From positions 62,001 to 126,000 of the forward strand of contig NZ_JAUXZE010000046.1 of assembly GCF_030694085.1 (NCBI RefSeq): a stretch of DNA of 64,000 nt, written 5' to 3'. Positions within the stretch are counted from its first letter, which is position 1; each line of letters starts with the position of its first letter. The notes under the pieces are model-generated. The model ran no database searches. It saw only the letters and a list, made by a program, of their open reading frames with translations, and was not told the origin of the DNA. This DNA is from Tabrizicola sp. Lineage in GTDB: Bacteria; Pseudomonadota; Alphaproteobacteria; Rhodobacterales; Rhodobacteraceae. The position numbers were made by a program, and so were the translations under genes. Of the stretch, positions 1 to 7,606 are shown piece after piece.

Positions 1-1
1 G

Positions 2-196
2 TGCACCCAGGCGACCTCATCGATCCTGCGCGGGGTCTCGGGGTTCGAAGGCCTGCCACAGACCTTCTATCCCAAGAAGCTGTCGGCCGCCTTTGGCAAG
101 CTGCCGGGTGTCACGACCCGCGTCATCACCGACGATGACGACGACGACAACCACGGCGTCCTTCTGGTCCAGCACGACGGCACGCCGCTGCCGTGA
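2..196 (+). CDS. C-terminal end of an unidentified protein (partial)
   Basis: An open frame enters from the left edge and ends at TGA 194-196, giving the last 64 residues of a protein. The tail contains a run of six aspartates and ends in LVQHDGTPLP. It is followed 62 nt later by mobA on the same strand. I do not recognise the family: it does not look like the end of FdhD or another molybdoenzyme accessory protein. The high-GC coding pattern and clean stop support a real gene; function unknown. Confidence 0.5.
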   Translation, partial: CTQATSSILRGVSGFEGLPQTFYPKKLSAAFGKLPGVTTRVITDDDDDDNHGVLLVQHDGTPLP

Positions 197-258
197 GCGT
201 CCCTTGAACCGGGCGCGCGATGCGTTAGGCTTGGCCTTCGACGCGAAAGGCATGTGAT

Positions 259-846
259 TTGCGCATTTTCGGGGTGATCCTGGCAGGCGGTGAAGGCCGG
301 CGAATGGGCGCGGACAAGGCTTTTGTCCAGCTGGCCGGTCGCCCGTTGATCGGTCACGTTCTTGACCGGCTGGAGCCGCAGGTGGACCGCGTGCTGATCT
401 CGGCCAACGGCGATCCGGCGCGATTTGCCGGGTTCGGCTGCCACGTTGTCGCTGATGTGGCGCCACAGGGGCCGCTGTCGGGCGTGTTGGCTGCACTGAC
501 TGTGGCGGCGGCGCAGGGGGCGACGCACCTGGTCTCTGCCCCGGTCGACACGCCGTTTCTGCCGGGCGATCTTGTCCCGCAGCTTCTTCTTGCCGCAGAA
601 ACCTCACCCAACGGCTTGGCGCTTGCTGCCGACGCAACCAGCCCCCACCCGGCCACTGCGATCTGGCCGGTGGGACTGGCCCCTGCCCTTGCAGCCTTTC
701 TGGCAGAGGGCCACGCCAAGGTCACCCGCTTTACAGAGGCTCACCATGCAGCCCACGCCGTATTTCCCGACCCCCGCGCCTTCCTGAACCTGAACACGCC
801 CGAAGACCTGGTTCAGGCCGAGGTCCTTCTGAAGGGTGCGGCATGA
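259..846 (+). CDS. mobA: Molybdenum cofactor guanylyltransferase MobA
   Basis: MobA transfers GMP from GTP to molybdopterin to make the MGD cofactor of DMSO-reductase-type molybdoenzymes in the cytoplasm. The 195-residue protein opens with the nucleotidyltransferase signature ILAGGEGRRMGADKAF (residues about 7-22), followed by GRPLIGHVLDRL and, further on, APVDTPFLP, all typical of MobA. The start is TTG 259 with AAAGG about 9 nt upstream; the nearest ATG (252) runs straight into a stop. The stop overlaps the mobB ATG by 4 nt, so the two are translationally coupled. Length and motifs fit the family with nothing missing. Confidence 0.93.
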   Translation: MRIFGVILAGGEGRRMGADKAFVQLAGRPLIGHVLDRLEPQVDRVLISANGDPARFAGFGCHVVADVAPQGPLSGVLAALTVAAAQGATHLVSAPVDTPFLPGDLVPQLLLAAETSPNGLALAADATSPHPATAIWPVGLAPALAAFLAEGHAKVTRFTEAHHAAHAVFPDPRAFLNLNTPEDLVQAEVLLKGAA

Positions 847-1334
847 AGGTCTACGGCGTGATCGGCTGGAAGAACTCGGGCAAGACCAGCCTGATGGAGC
901 GCCTGGTGGCCGAGATCACCGGGCGGGGGGTCTCTGTCTCTACCGTCAAGCACGTGCATCATACGGTGGACCTGGACCAGCCAGGCAAGGACACCTTCCG
1001 CCACCGGCAGGCCGGCGCGCGCGAGGTGGTGCTGGCCTCGGCCGACCGGCTGGCGATCCTGGTGGAACACCGGGGGCCGGAACCGGAGCTTCCGGCGGTG
1101 CTGGCCCGTCTGGCCCCGGTCGACCTGGTGCTGGTCGAGGGCTACAAGCGCGACGCCCATCCGAAGGTCGAGGTCTGGCGGGCCGAGACAGGTCAACCGC
1201 TGATCCAGCCCGGCGATGCGTTGGTGCGGGCGGTGGCCACGGACGCTGCGCTGAGCCTGCCGGTCCCGGTGCTGGACCTGAACGACACGAAGGCCGTCGC
1301 CGATTTCATCCTGCGCGAGGTCGGGCTTGTTTGA
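843..1334 (+). CDS. mobB: Molybdopterin-guanine dinucleotide adapter MobB
   Basis: MobB is a small P-loop GTP-binding protein that assists MobA in MGD synthesis. The 163-residue product starts MKVYGVIGWKNSGKTS, whose GWKNSGKTS is the Walker A loop, followed by the family-typical STVKHVHH and the DLVLVEGYK motif near residue 97-106. It starts inside the mobA stop (ATGA) and overlaps the next gene by 8 nt, so mobA, mobB and the following frame form one operon. All key motifs are present. Confidence 0.93.
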   Translation: MKVYGVIGWKNSGKTSLMERLVAEITGRGVSVSTVKHVHHTVDLDQPGKDTFRHRQAGAREVVLASADRLAILVEHRGPEPELPAVLARLAPVDLVLVEGYKRDAHPKVEVWRAETGQPLIQPGDALVRAVATDAALSLPVPVLDLNDTKAVADFILREVGLV

Positions 1335-2193
1335 TCGGGTGATCGTGGTCGACTGGTCGGCGGCGAACCTGCCCACCAGCCCGACCAACCGGGCCAATGC
1401 GGTCTGGATTGGCTGCCACGATGCCGAGGGCGGGGCCGAATGGCACCACCGCACCCGCGCCGGGGCCGAGGCGCAACTGCGGACCCTGATCGACACCGCC
1501 CGCGCCGAGGGGTTGCGGGTTCTGATCGGCTTCGACTTTGCGATGGGCTACCCGGCAGGCTTCGCAGCCCGCTTGACCGGCGAAGGACGCGCCGAAGCCG
1601 TCTGGCGCTGGCTGGACGCGGCAGTCACCGACATCGACAACCGCAACAACCGGTTCGAGGTCGCGACCCGGATCAACGCCCTCTTCCCCGAGGGTCCCGG
1701 TCCGTTCTGGAGCCATCCGTCAGGGCAAAGCTGGCCCGGCCTCCCGTTCCGACGGACGGGAATCGACTACGCGACCCTTGGCCTGTCCGAGACCCGCGCC
1801 GCCGAGGCCGCCGTCCCGCGTGCGAAAAGCCCCTGGATGCTGTTCAACCCCGGCTCTGTCGGGTCGCAAAGCCTGCTTGGCCTGCCGATGATCCATCGCC
1901 TCTCGCAACTCCCCGGCGTCGCGGTCTGGCCCTTCGCCGCCCCCGACGCGCCGGTTGTGCTGGCCGAGGTCTACCCGTCGCTGCTTGCCGGGCCGGTGGC
2001 GATTCTCGCGAACGGCGAGGGGCTGACGGCCGACCAGGCGCAGGTCCGGCTGCTGTCGCGGGCGCTGTATCGGCTGGCACTGGCGGACCGGCTGGCCCCA
2101 CTTTTTGACGCGCCCCCGGAAGCCGCCGAAGAAGGCTGGATTCTCGGCGCCCACCACGGCGTCCAGCTCGCCGAGGCCTTGGCATGGGCGTGA
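1327..2193 (+). CDS. Uncharacterised mobAB-linked protein
   Basis: A 288-residue soluble protein with an N-terminal VIVVDWSAAN motif and a later GFDFAMGYP, a pattern reminiscent of RNase H-like folds with acidic residues on strand ends; that fold assignment is my inference. Related rhodobacterial proteins are commonly annotated only as molybdopterin-guanine dinucleotide synthesis proteins because they sit beside mobB. The start TTG 1327 overlaps mobB by 8 nt and the stop overlaps the next gene by 10 nt, so it is clearly part of the mob operon. No signal peptide or membrane segment is visible. A role in Moco handling rests on context alone. Confidence 0.6.
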   Translation: MFDRVIVVDWSAANLPTSPTNRANAVWIGCHDAEGGAEWHHRTRAGAEAQLRTLIDTARAEGLRVLIGFDFAMGYPAGFAARLTGEGRAEAVWRWLDAAVTDIDNRNNRFEVATRINALFPEGPGPFWSHPSGQSWPGLPFRRTGIDYATLGLSETRAAEAAVPRAKSPWMLFNPGSVGSQSLLGLPMIHRLSQLPGVAVWPFAAPDAPVVLAEVYPSLLAGPVAILANGEGLTADQAQVRLLSRALYRLALADRLAPLFDAPPEAAEEGWILGAHHGVQLAEALAWA

Positions 2194-2771
2194 CGATCTT
2201 CCGCGGCCTGCACTCCCAACTCCGCCCCCAGGCGGCGCAGCTTTACTGGGAGGCGTTCGGGGGCAAGCTTGGCCGGGTGCTGGGGCCGGATGAGCGGGCG
2301 CTGCGGTTCTTTCAGCGGGTTATCCGGGGGGACCTGTGTTTCTCGGCCGTGGGGGACGGGGGGGAACTGATCGGGCTTGCCGGCTACAAGACCCCGACGG
2401 GAAGTTTTGCCGGGGGCAGCTGGGAGGACCTGACCGAGGTCTATGGTCGCATCGGCGGACGGTGGCGGGGCAGCGTCCTCTGGGCGCTGGGGCGCGAGGT
2501 TGACAACGACCGCTTCCTGATCGACGGGATCTGCGTCGGGAAGGCCCACCGGGGCAAGGGGGTGGGGTCGATGCTGCTGGCGGCCCTGTATCACGAGGCA
2601 GCGGAGCGCGGCTATGGCTCGGTCCGGCTGGATGTCGTGCAGGACAACTTCCGGGCGCGGGCCTTGTACGAACGGCAGGGGTTCCGGGCAGTGCGGACCG
2701 AGGAGCTTGGGATGCTGCGGTTCCTGTTCGGATTCGCATCCTCGACGACGATGGTGCGGCCGCTGAGCTGA
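2184..2771 (+). CDS. GNAT-family N-acetyltransferase
   Basis: A 195-residue acetyltransferase with the GNAT acetyl-CoA binding core: DGICVGKAHRGKGVGSMLL (residues about 113-131, containing the R/Q-x-x-G-x-G/A loop as HRGKGVG) and the C-terminal NFRARALYERQGF. Substrate is unknown. It is the last gene of the mobA-mobB operon (10-nt overlap with the preceding frame), although nothing links it to molybdenum chemistry. Its TGA is followed after only 2 nt by a palindromic repeat element. Confidence 0.85.
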   Translation: MGVTIFRGLHSQLRPQAAQLYWEAFGGKLGRVLGPDERALRFFQRVIRGDLCFSAVGDGGELIGLAGYKTPTGSFAGGSWEDLTEVYGRIGGRWRGSVLWALGREVDNDRFLIDGICVGKAHRGKGVGSMLLAALYHEAAERGYGSVRLDVVQDNFRARALYERQGFRAVRTEELGMLRFLFGFASSTTMVRPLS

Positions 2772-2773
2772 TG

Positions 2774-2840
2774 TGTCCACGGTGGACAGATTTCTGGACC
2801 CAGGAAAATCAATGACTTGAATGCGGACGTTAAGGACTTG
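2774..2840 (+). repeat. Stop-anchored palindromic repeat, copy 1
   Basis: The perfect palindrome TGTCCACGGTGGACA (2774-2788) begins 2 nt after the GNAT stop. It is followed by an ATCAATGACTTG block (about 2808-2819) and a GTTAAGG end (about 2829-2835). The same arrangement recurs at 6485-6560, 7098-7172, 37043-37115 and 61408-61480. Function unknown; it could act at RNA level as a 6-bp stem with a CGG loop, or at DNA level as a symmetric protein site. Confidence 0.75.
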
Positions 2841-2920
2841 GCAAGCTTTGCCCCCGGCCCTTGTGGCCCCTGCCCGCACCTGTCAGGATATGATCAAATT
2901 CAATCCCTCGGAGGCCAGCC

Positions 2921-4366
2921 ATGATCACGAAACGTGAGTTCTACATCGACGGGAAATGGGTCGCTCCGCTGGCGGCACAGGATTGCCCAGTCATCGATCC
3001 CTCGACCGAAGAGGCCTGCGCGGTGATTTCCCTGGGGTCCGAGGCGGATACCGACCGGGCCGTGGCGGCGGCGAAGGCGGCGTTTCCGGGCTGGGCTGCG
3101 ACCGATCCGGCGGAACGGCGGCGGCTGGTCGAGGGCATCCTGGACCAATACAACAAGCGCAAGGAAGAGATGGCCCATGCCATCAGCATCGAGATGGGCG
3201 CGCCGATCGACATGGCGCGGAATGATCAGGCGGAATGCCTGCCCTGGCATCTGAAGAACTTCCTCAAGGCCTTCGATCACATGGACTGGATCAGGCCGCT
3301 TGGTCCCCACGCGCCCGACACGATGATCGCGCTGGAACCCATCGGGGTTGTCGGCCTGATCACGCCCTGGAACTGGCCGATGAACCAGGTGACGCTGAAG
3401 GTGATCCCGGCGCTGTTGGCGGGTTGCACATGTGTGCTGAAACCGTCCGAGGAATCGCCGCTGTCGTCGATGCTGTTTGCCGAGTTCTGCCATGACGCGG
3501 GCATCCCGCCGGGCGTGTTCAACCTGGTGAACGGTGACGGAGCCGGGGTCGGCCAACGGCTGTCCAGCCACCCCGATGTCGAGATGATCAGCTTTACCGG
3601 CAGCACCCGTGCCGGGCGGGCGATTTCCAAGGCGGCGGCTGAAACGCTGAAGCGGGTCACGCTGGAATTGGGCGGCAAGGGCGCGAACCTGGTCTTCGCC
3701 GACGCCGATGCCCGTGCGGTGGAACGCGGCGTGCGGCACTTGATGAACAACTCGGGCCAAAGCTGCAACGCGCCGTCCCGGATGCTGGTGGAACGCGGGT
3801 TCTACGACCGCGCGGTCGAGATTGCGGCCGAGGTGGCGAACGGCATCAAGGTCGGCCCTGCCAGCGAGCCAGGCAAGCACATCGGGCCGGTGGTGAACAA
3901 GCGCCAGTGGGAGCAGATCCAGGGTTACATCCAGAAGGGCATCGATGAGGGCGCGCGGCTGGTGGCCGGGGGGCTGGGCCTGCCAGAGGGGATGAACAAG
4001 GGCTTCTACGTCCGGCCCACAGTCTTTGCCGATGTGAAGCCCGGGATGACCATCGAGCGCGAGGAAATCTTCGGGCCGGTGCTGTGCATGATCCCCTTCG
4101 ACAGCGAGGCCGAGGCGGTGCAGATCGCCAACGACACGCCCTACGGGCTGACCAACTACGTCCAGTCGCAGGATGGCGCGCGGCGGAACCGACTGGCGAG
4201 GGCCTTGCGGGCGGGGATGGTGGAGATGAACGGCAAGTCCCGGGGGGCGGGCGCACCGTTCGGGGGCGTCAAGGCCAGCGGTCGGGCGCGCGAGGGTGGC
4301 GTCTGGGGGATCGAGGAGTTCCTGGAGGTCAAGGCGATCTCGGGCTGGGACGTGGCGGCGGAGTAA
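2921..4366 (+). CDS. NAD(P)-dependent aldehyde dehydrogenase
   Basis: An ALDH-superfamily enzyme of 481 residues, close to the usual 480-500. Visible motifs are the Rossmann-side PWNWPMNQV, the FTGSTRAGRAI nucleotide loop, the general-base glutamate in LELGGKGAN (around residue 248), the nucleophilic cysteine in NSGQSCNAPSR (around residue 281) and the C-terminal EEIFGPVL. It would oxidise an aldehyde to the acid in the cytoplasm; substrate cannot be read from the sequence. ATG 2921 is preceded by GGAGG. The downstream flavin oxidoreductase is separated by tandem hairpins, so a shared pathway (for example handling aldehydes from amine demethylation) is only a suggestion. Confidence 0.92.
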   Translation: MITKREFYIDGKWVAPLAAQDCPVIDPSTEEACAVISLGSEADTDRAVAAAKAAFPGWAATDPAERRRLVEGILDQYNKRKEEMAHAISIEMGAPIDMARNDQAECLPWHLKNFLKAFDHMDWIRPLGPHAPDTMIALEPIGVVGLITPWNWPMNQVTLKVIPALLAGCTCVLKPSEESPLSSMLFAEFCHDAGIPPGVFNLVNGDGAGVGQRLSSHPDVEMISFTGSTRAGRAISKAAAETLKRVTLELGGKGANLVFADADARAVERGVRHLMNNSGQSCNAPSRMLVERGFYDRAVEIAAEVANGIKVGPASEPGKHIGPVVNKRQWEQIQGYIQKGIDEGARLVAGGLGLPEGMNKGFYVRPTVFADVKPGMTIEREEIFGPVLCMIPFDSEAEAVQIANDTPYGLTNYVQSQDGARRNRLARALRAGMVEMNGKSRGAGAPFGGVKASGRAREGGVWGIEEFLEVKAISGWDVAAE

Positions 4367-4382
4367 GGGTCGGGCCAGGCGC

Positions 4383-4426
4383 CAAATTCCTTCGAAGGAA
4401 TTTGCAATTTTCTTCTAAGAAAATTG
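4383..4426. terminator. Tandem AT-rich palindromes after the aldehyde dehydrogenase
   Basis: Two adjacent inverted repeats: a perfect 22-bp palindrome at 4383-4404 centred on TTCGAA, and a 10-bp inverted repeat at 4405-4414/4417-4426 with a CT centre. Both are rich in A and T, unlike the surrounding high-GC DNA. They begin 16 nt after the ALDH stop, so they may terminate transcription in either direction or hold a small interspersed repeat. Confidence 0.6.
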
Positions 4427-4455
4427 GCACTGGCTGACACGTCGCGCTAAAACTT

Positions 4456-4467
4456 GACACAGGTGTC
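4456..4467. promoter_or_regulatory. Candidate operator upstream of the flavin oxidoreductase
   Basis: The inverted repeat GACAC-AG-GTGTC lies 35 nt before the chosen ATG (4503) of the flavin oxidoreductase, next to a TTGACA-like hexamer (4454-4459). It is short and may be chance; proposed only as an operator candidate. Confidence 0.25.
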
Positions 4468-4502
4468 GAGAATTGCTGACATGCGGGTCAATGGAGGCCC
4501 GC

Positions 4503-6479
4503 ATGACCCAGCATCCCCGCCTGATGTCCCCGCTGAAACTGCGCGACCACACCCTGCGCAACCGGATCGTGTTCGGAGCGCATACGGCGAACATGTCGGA
4601 CCAGGGGATGCCCGGTCCGCGCTTTGGCAAGTACCTGTTGGAGCGCGCCCTGGGTGGGGCCGCGATGGTGGTGGCCGAACCCGTGCCGGTGCACCGGACG
4701 GGGGTGCTGACGCGGGGCAATTTCCTTCATTCGGATGACGCGGTAATTCCGGCCTTTCGCGCGATCACCGACGAGGTGAAAGACGCGGGAGCGGTCATCA
4801 TCCAGCAGCTTTACCACATCGGCGCGCATGGCGATTCCGACCTGAGCTTTGCGCCGCACTGGTCTCCGTCCGGGGGGCCGTCCTACCACGACAGCGACGG
4901 CAGCCATGCGATGACGGGGGCCGAGGTCGAGGAGTTGCTTGACGCCCATGTCGCGGCGGCGGTCAGGGCCAAGGCGGCGGGGTTTCAGGGGGTGGAGGTC
5001 TGGGCGGCGTATCATTCGCTGCTGGACCAGTTCTGGACGCCCTGGTCGAACCAGCGCACCGACCAGTGGGGCGGCGGGCTGCAGGGGCGGACGCGATTTT
5101 CTCGGGAGCTGATCGAGAGGGTGCGACGGGCCTGTGGGGAGGAGTTCGTCGTCGGCTTGGCGGTGAGCTACTCCGAAGCCTACGAGGTGACTTTGGGAGC
5201 CGAGGCTCTGACCGAAATTCTGGAGCTGCATGACCGGACCGGGCATGTGGATTACGTCACCGTGGGCGCCGGGTCCTATCTGGAATTCGAGTCGATCATC
5301 CCGCCCTTCACGCATGGCGAGAAGCTGACGACTCCGCTGACCGCTCAGCTGAAGGGGGTCTTGCAGCACGCCGTGGTGACGTCGGAGGCGGGGGTGCGGA
5401 CACCGGAGAATGGCGAGGCGATCATCGCCTCGGGGCTGGCGGACCTGGTGTCGATCGTGCGGGGTCAGATCGCCGATCCGCATCTGGCGCTGAAGGTGGC
5501 GGAAGGGCGTGCCGGGGATGTGCGGGGGTGTATCAGCTGCAACCAGATGTGCTGGGGGCGCAGGAGCCGGGACTACTGGATTTCCTGTCTTATCAATCCG
5601 AGTGCCGGGCGGGAGTTCGAGTGGGGTGGAGATCGGTTCTCGCCTGCGGCCGACGCGAAGGACGTGCTGGTGGTGGGCGCGGGGCCTGCGGGGCTGGAAG
5701 CGGCGCGGGTCGCGGCTGAGCGGGGGCATCGGGTGGACGTGGTCGAGGCCTCGGGTGTGGTCGGCGGGCAGTTTAGGCTGGCCGGGATGCAGCCGCGGCG
5801 GGGGCAGATCCTGGAGCTGATGGACTGGTATGAGCGGCAGTTTGACAAGCTGGGGGTGCGGCTGCGGCTGAACACCTTCCTGGAGGCGGAGGAAGTGGCG
5901 GGGCATCGGGCTTCGGTCGTCGTGGTGGCGACGGGGTCGTTGCCGGACGAGACCGGGTTCCAGCGGTGGGTCCCGCAGGAGGCTTCGCTGCCGGGGATCG
6001 AGGCGGGGGGCGTGTGGTCGCCCGAAGCGGTCCTGCGGCGCGAGGCGCGGCTGGGCGATGCGGTGGTGGTCTATGATGAAGGCGGGAACTGGCGGGGGGT
6101 AGGGACGGCCTGGGCTTTGGCCGAGCAGGGGAAGAAGGTCACCATCGTCACGCCGGGGGCCTTTGTCGGGGCCGCGCTGGCGCGGACGGCGGCAGACGGG
6201 TCGGTGCGGCGGCGGCTGGGGGCGCTGGGGGTGCGGATGCTGGCGGAGCATCGGCTGGTCAGGTGGCACGGGAACGGGGTGACGGTGCGGTCGTTCCTGA
6301 CCGGGGAGGAAGAGGTGATCGCGGCCTCGGCCCTGGTGATGGCGACGACGAACCGGGCGTTCGATGTGCTGCCAGAGGCGATTCCGGGGAAGGTGCTGCA
6401 CCGGATCGGCGACTGCGCGGCGCCCCGGCTGGCGGCCTATGCGTTCCATGAGGGGCGGAAGGTGGGGATGGGGATCTGA
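4503..6479 (+). CDS. Old-yellow-enzyme family NADH:flavin / Fe-S oxidoreductase
   Basis: A 658-residue fusion of an N-terminal FMN TIM barrel and a C-terminal FAD/NAD(P) domain, the layout of 2,4-dienoyl-CoA reductase, trimethylamine dehydrogenase and N-methylproline or dimethylglycine demethylases. A CxxCxxxC-x11-C cluster (CISCNQMC followed by C 12 residues on) near the end of the barrel binds 4Fe-4S with FadH-like spacing. VLVVGAGPAGLEAAR starts the FAD domain. I chose ATG 4503 because GGAGG (4493-4497) precedes it; a TTG at 4473 would only add ten poorly placed residues. Substrate is uncertain; an amine or betaine demethylase is plausible given the aldehyde dehydrogenase upstream and the sarcosine oxidase elsewhere in the window. 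Confidence 0.88.
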   Translation: MTQHPRLMSPLKLRDHTLRNRIVFGAHTANMSDQGMPGPRFGKYLLERALGGAAMVVAEPVPVHRTGVLTRGNFLHSDDAVIPAFRAITDEVKDAGAVIIQQLYHIGAHGDSDLSFAPHWSPSGGPSYHDSDGSHAMTGAEVEELLDAHVAAAVRAKAAGFQGVEVWAAYHSLLDQFWTPWSNQRTDQWGGGLQGRTRFSRELIERVRRACGEEFVVGLAVSYSEAYEVTLGAEALTEILELHDRTGHVDYVTVGAGSYLEFESIIPPFTHGEKLTTPLTAQLKGVLQHAVVTSEAGVRTPENGEAIIASGLADLVSIVRGQIADPHLALKVAEGRAGDVRGCISCNQMCWGRRSRDYWISCLINPSAGREFEWGGDRFSPAADAKDVLVVGAGPAGLEAARVAAERGHRVDVVEASGVVGGQFRLAGMQPRRGQILELMDWYERQFDKLGVRLRLNTFLEAEEVAGHRASVVVVATGSLPDETGFQRWVPQEASLPGIEAGGVWSPEAVLRREARLGDAVVVYDEGGNWRGVGTAWALAEQGKKVTIVTPGAFVGAALARTAADGSVRRRLGALGVRMLAEHRLVRWHGNGVTVRSFLTGEEEVIAASALVMATTNRAFDVLPEAIPGKVLHRIGDCAAPRLAAYAFHEGRKVGMGI

Positions 6480-6484
6480 AGGCG

Positions 6485-6560
6485 TGTCCACGCGGGACGG
6501 GTTGGCGAGTTCATTTAATGTCAACAGGTTGTCTGTGGCCGTTAGGGTGGCGTTAGGGAA
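6485..6560 (+). repeat. Stop-anchored palindromic repeat, copy 2 (degenerate)
   Basis: Begins 5 nt after the flavin oxidoreductase stop. The palindrome is decayed (TGTCCACGCGGGACG, three changes from the intact copies), but the distal part with GTTAGGGTGGCGTTAGGG closely matches the copy at 7098-7172 (GTTAGGGTGATGTTAAGG). On the minus strand it lies immediately behind the conserved end of an Rhs core. Confidence 0.6.
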
Positions 6561-6654
6561 GATGAGGCACCCCAGCGGGTCGGCCTGGAGGTATCTCCCG
6601 GTCGTCGGGTCGTAGTCGCGCATCCAGATTTGGTGGATGCGTTCGCCGGGTGAT

Positions 6655-6669
6655 CGCTCCACTGGAGCG
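6655..6669. repeat. CTCCACTGGAG palindromic mini-element
   Basis: CGCTCCA-C-TGGAGCG is a perfect palindrome inside a roughly 40-nt insert that separates FPGQWFQS from WMRDYDP in Rhs fragment 1. Fragment 2 has no insert at this point. Confidence 0.6.
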
Positions 6670-6776
6670 CTCACTGATCCGGCTCACCGGACTGGAACCA
6701 CTGGCCGGGGAAGCGGGCGGAGGGGGGCGCTGGGGTGGAGGTGTGGACGCCGCCGAAGGGGGTGAGGGGGATCAGG

Positions 6777-6797
6777 AAACGCTCCAGTGGAGCGTTT
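6777..6797. repeat. CTCCAGTGGAG palindromic mini-element
   Basis: A 10-bp inverted repeat (AAACGCTCCA, centre G, TGGAGCGTTT) in the insert after KTWTATPALA in Rhs fragment 1. The homologous insert in fragment 2 (8254-8278) has a different base sequence but is again a palindrome around CCAGTGG. Confidence 0.6.
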
Positions 6798-6921
6798 TCC
6801 CCCCGAACGCCCGAGCACGCCTGCGAGGGCCGGGGTGGCAGTCCAGGTTTTGACTCCGCTGGCGTTGGTCGCGAAGACCGGGCGGGTGATGTGACAGGCC
6901 ACGGACGAAGGAGATGACGCC

Positions 6922-7309
6922 GCCTTGGGTCACGGCGATGGGGGTCCGGGCGGGCCGGAGGGGGTCGTGGGTCAGGGGGCCGGTGGGGTGGTTGTCCTAG
7001 GCGGCGCGGCGAATCGGGGGAGGGGGACCGGGGGCGGCGCGGTGAGGGGGCGGATGGAGGGGACGCGAGGGAGGGTTTTGCGGCCTCAGGGGAGAGGTGT
7101 CCACGGTGGACAGTTTCGATAAATGTTGCCAGATCAATGGCTTGATCGCGGGCGTTAGGGTGATGTTAAGGATTGGGAGGGAGTACGGACGAGTGTGGGC
7201 GGGGGAAAGGACTCGGCACCTTTCCGCCTGTAAAATGGTGCGTGAAATCACGCACCCTAAGGCTGGCTTTATGCATAGTCGTACGTGCCGCTTGGACGAG
7301 CTTCCGAGA
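6922..7309. other. Non-coding scar between Rhs fragment 1 and the DUF1493-like gene
   Basis: No convincing gene. 6922-7090 is very G-rich low-complexity sequence; 7098-7172 is a repeat copy; from about 7170 the base composition drops sharply toward AT, continuing into the DUF1493-like gene, which suggests the edge of acquired DNA. Confidence 0.5.
7098..7172 (+). repeat. Stop-anchored palindromic repeat, copy 3
   Basis: Perfect palindrome TGTCCACGGTGGACA at 7098-7112, then ATCAATGGCTTG (7132-7143) and GTTAGGGTGATGTTAAGG ending near 7172. This is the only copy with no recognisable gene ending just before its palindrome, consistent with deletion of neighbouring DNA in the rhs scar. Confidence 0.72.
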
Positions 7310-7606
7310 TCACATATCTGGCGGGTCGCTATTCATCGTGGGAGTGGCCATTAGCTCAGCTAGTTTTGAAAGACTTAGATCCTCCTTCCATCCAGAAAAC
7401 AGGTTTTCACCAGAGAAGTAGCGTGCGAAGTCGAGATCTATTCTTCGGCCCATCCGAGTCTCAATCATTTCTAACAATTCAAGCGCATCGTCACCATCAA
7501 TTCCGAGGTCCCGGTTTACGCGTGTCTTGGGATCAAGTTTTGAGATATCGACTCGAAAATGATCCCGTAAGATCTCTACAAGATCCTCTGGAAGAACCAC
7601 ACTCAT
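7310..7606 (-). CDS. DUF1493-like acyl-carrier-fold protein, possible immunity partner
   Basis: A 98-residue acidic protein. The stretch RDLGIDGDDALELLEMIETR resembles the DUF1493 branch of the acyl carrier protein fold, in which the phosphopantetheine serine of the DSL motif is absent (here GDD). ATG 7606 overlaps the stop of the Rhs tip as ATGA, with AAGG 11 nt upstream, so the two are translationally coupled. A small gene overlapping the 3' end of a polymorphic-toxin tip usually encodes immunity; that role is inferred from position. The gene is markedly more AT-rich than its surroundings, a sign of recent transfer. Confidence 0.6.
   Translation of the reverse strand: MSVVLPEDLVEILRDHFRVDISKLDPKTRVNRDLGIDGDDALELLEMIETRMGRRIDLDFARYFSGENLFSGWKEDLSLSKLAELMATPTMNSDPPDM

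Larger units (their letters stand above)
6561..6921 (-). pseudogene. Rhs core fragment 1, frameshifted and tipless
   Basis: Minus-strand similarity to the end of an Rhs/YD-repeat core in three frames: RPVFATNASGVKTWTAT (about 6890-6840), then TPFGGVHTST and SARFPGQWFQS (about 6765-6700), then HQIWMRDYDPTTGRYLQADP (about 6635-6577). Rhs proteins are large surface or secreted toxin carriers whose sequence diverges after DPLG. Here the frame is broken by at least two inserted segments, each carrying a CTCCASTGGAG palindrome, and the variable tip is missing: repeat copy 2 lies directly after DPLG. A second, better preserved fragment lies at 7603-8388 in the same orientation. Confidence 0.75.

Noticed and set aside
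4488..6674. A 728-residue minus-strand frame beginning with Rhs-like residues
   Set aside because: Only its first ~25 residues are Rhs-derived; the rest is antisense to the flavin oxidoreductase and has no protein-like features.
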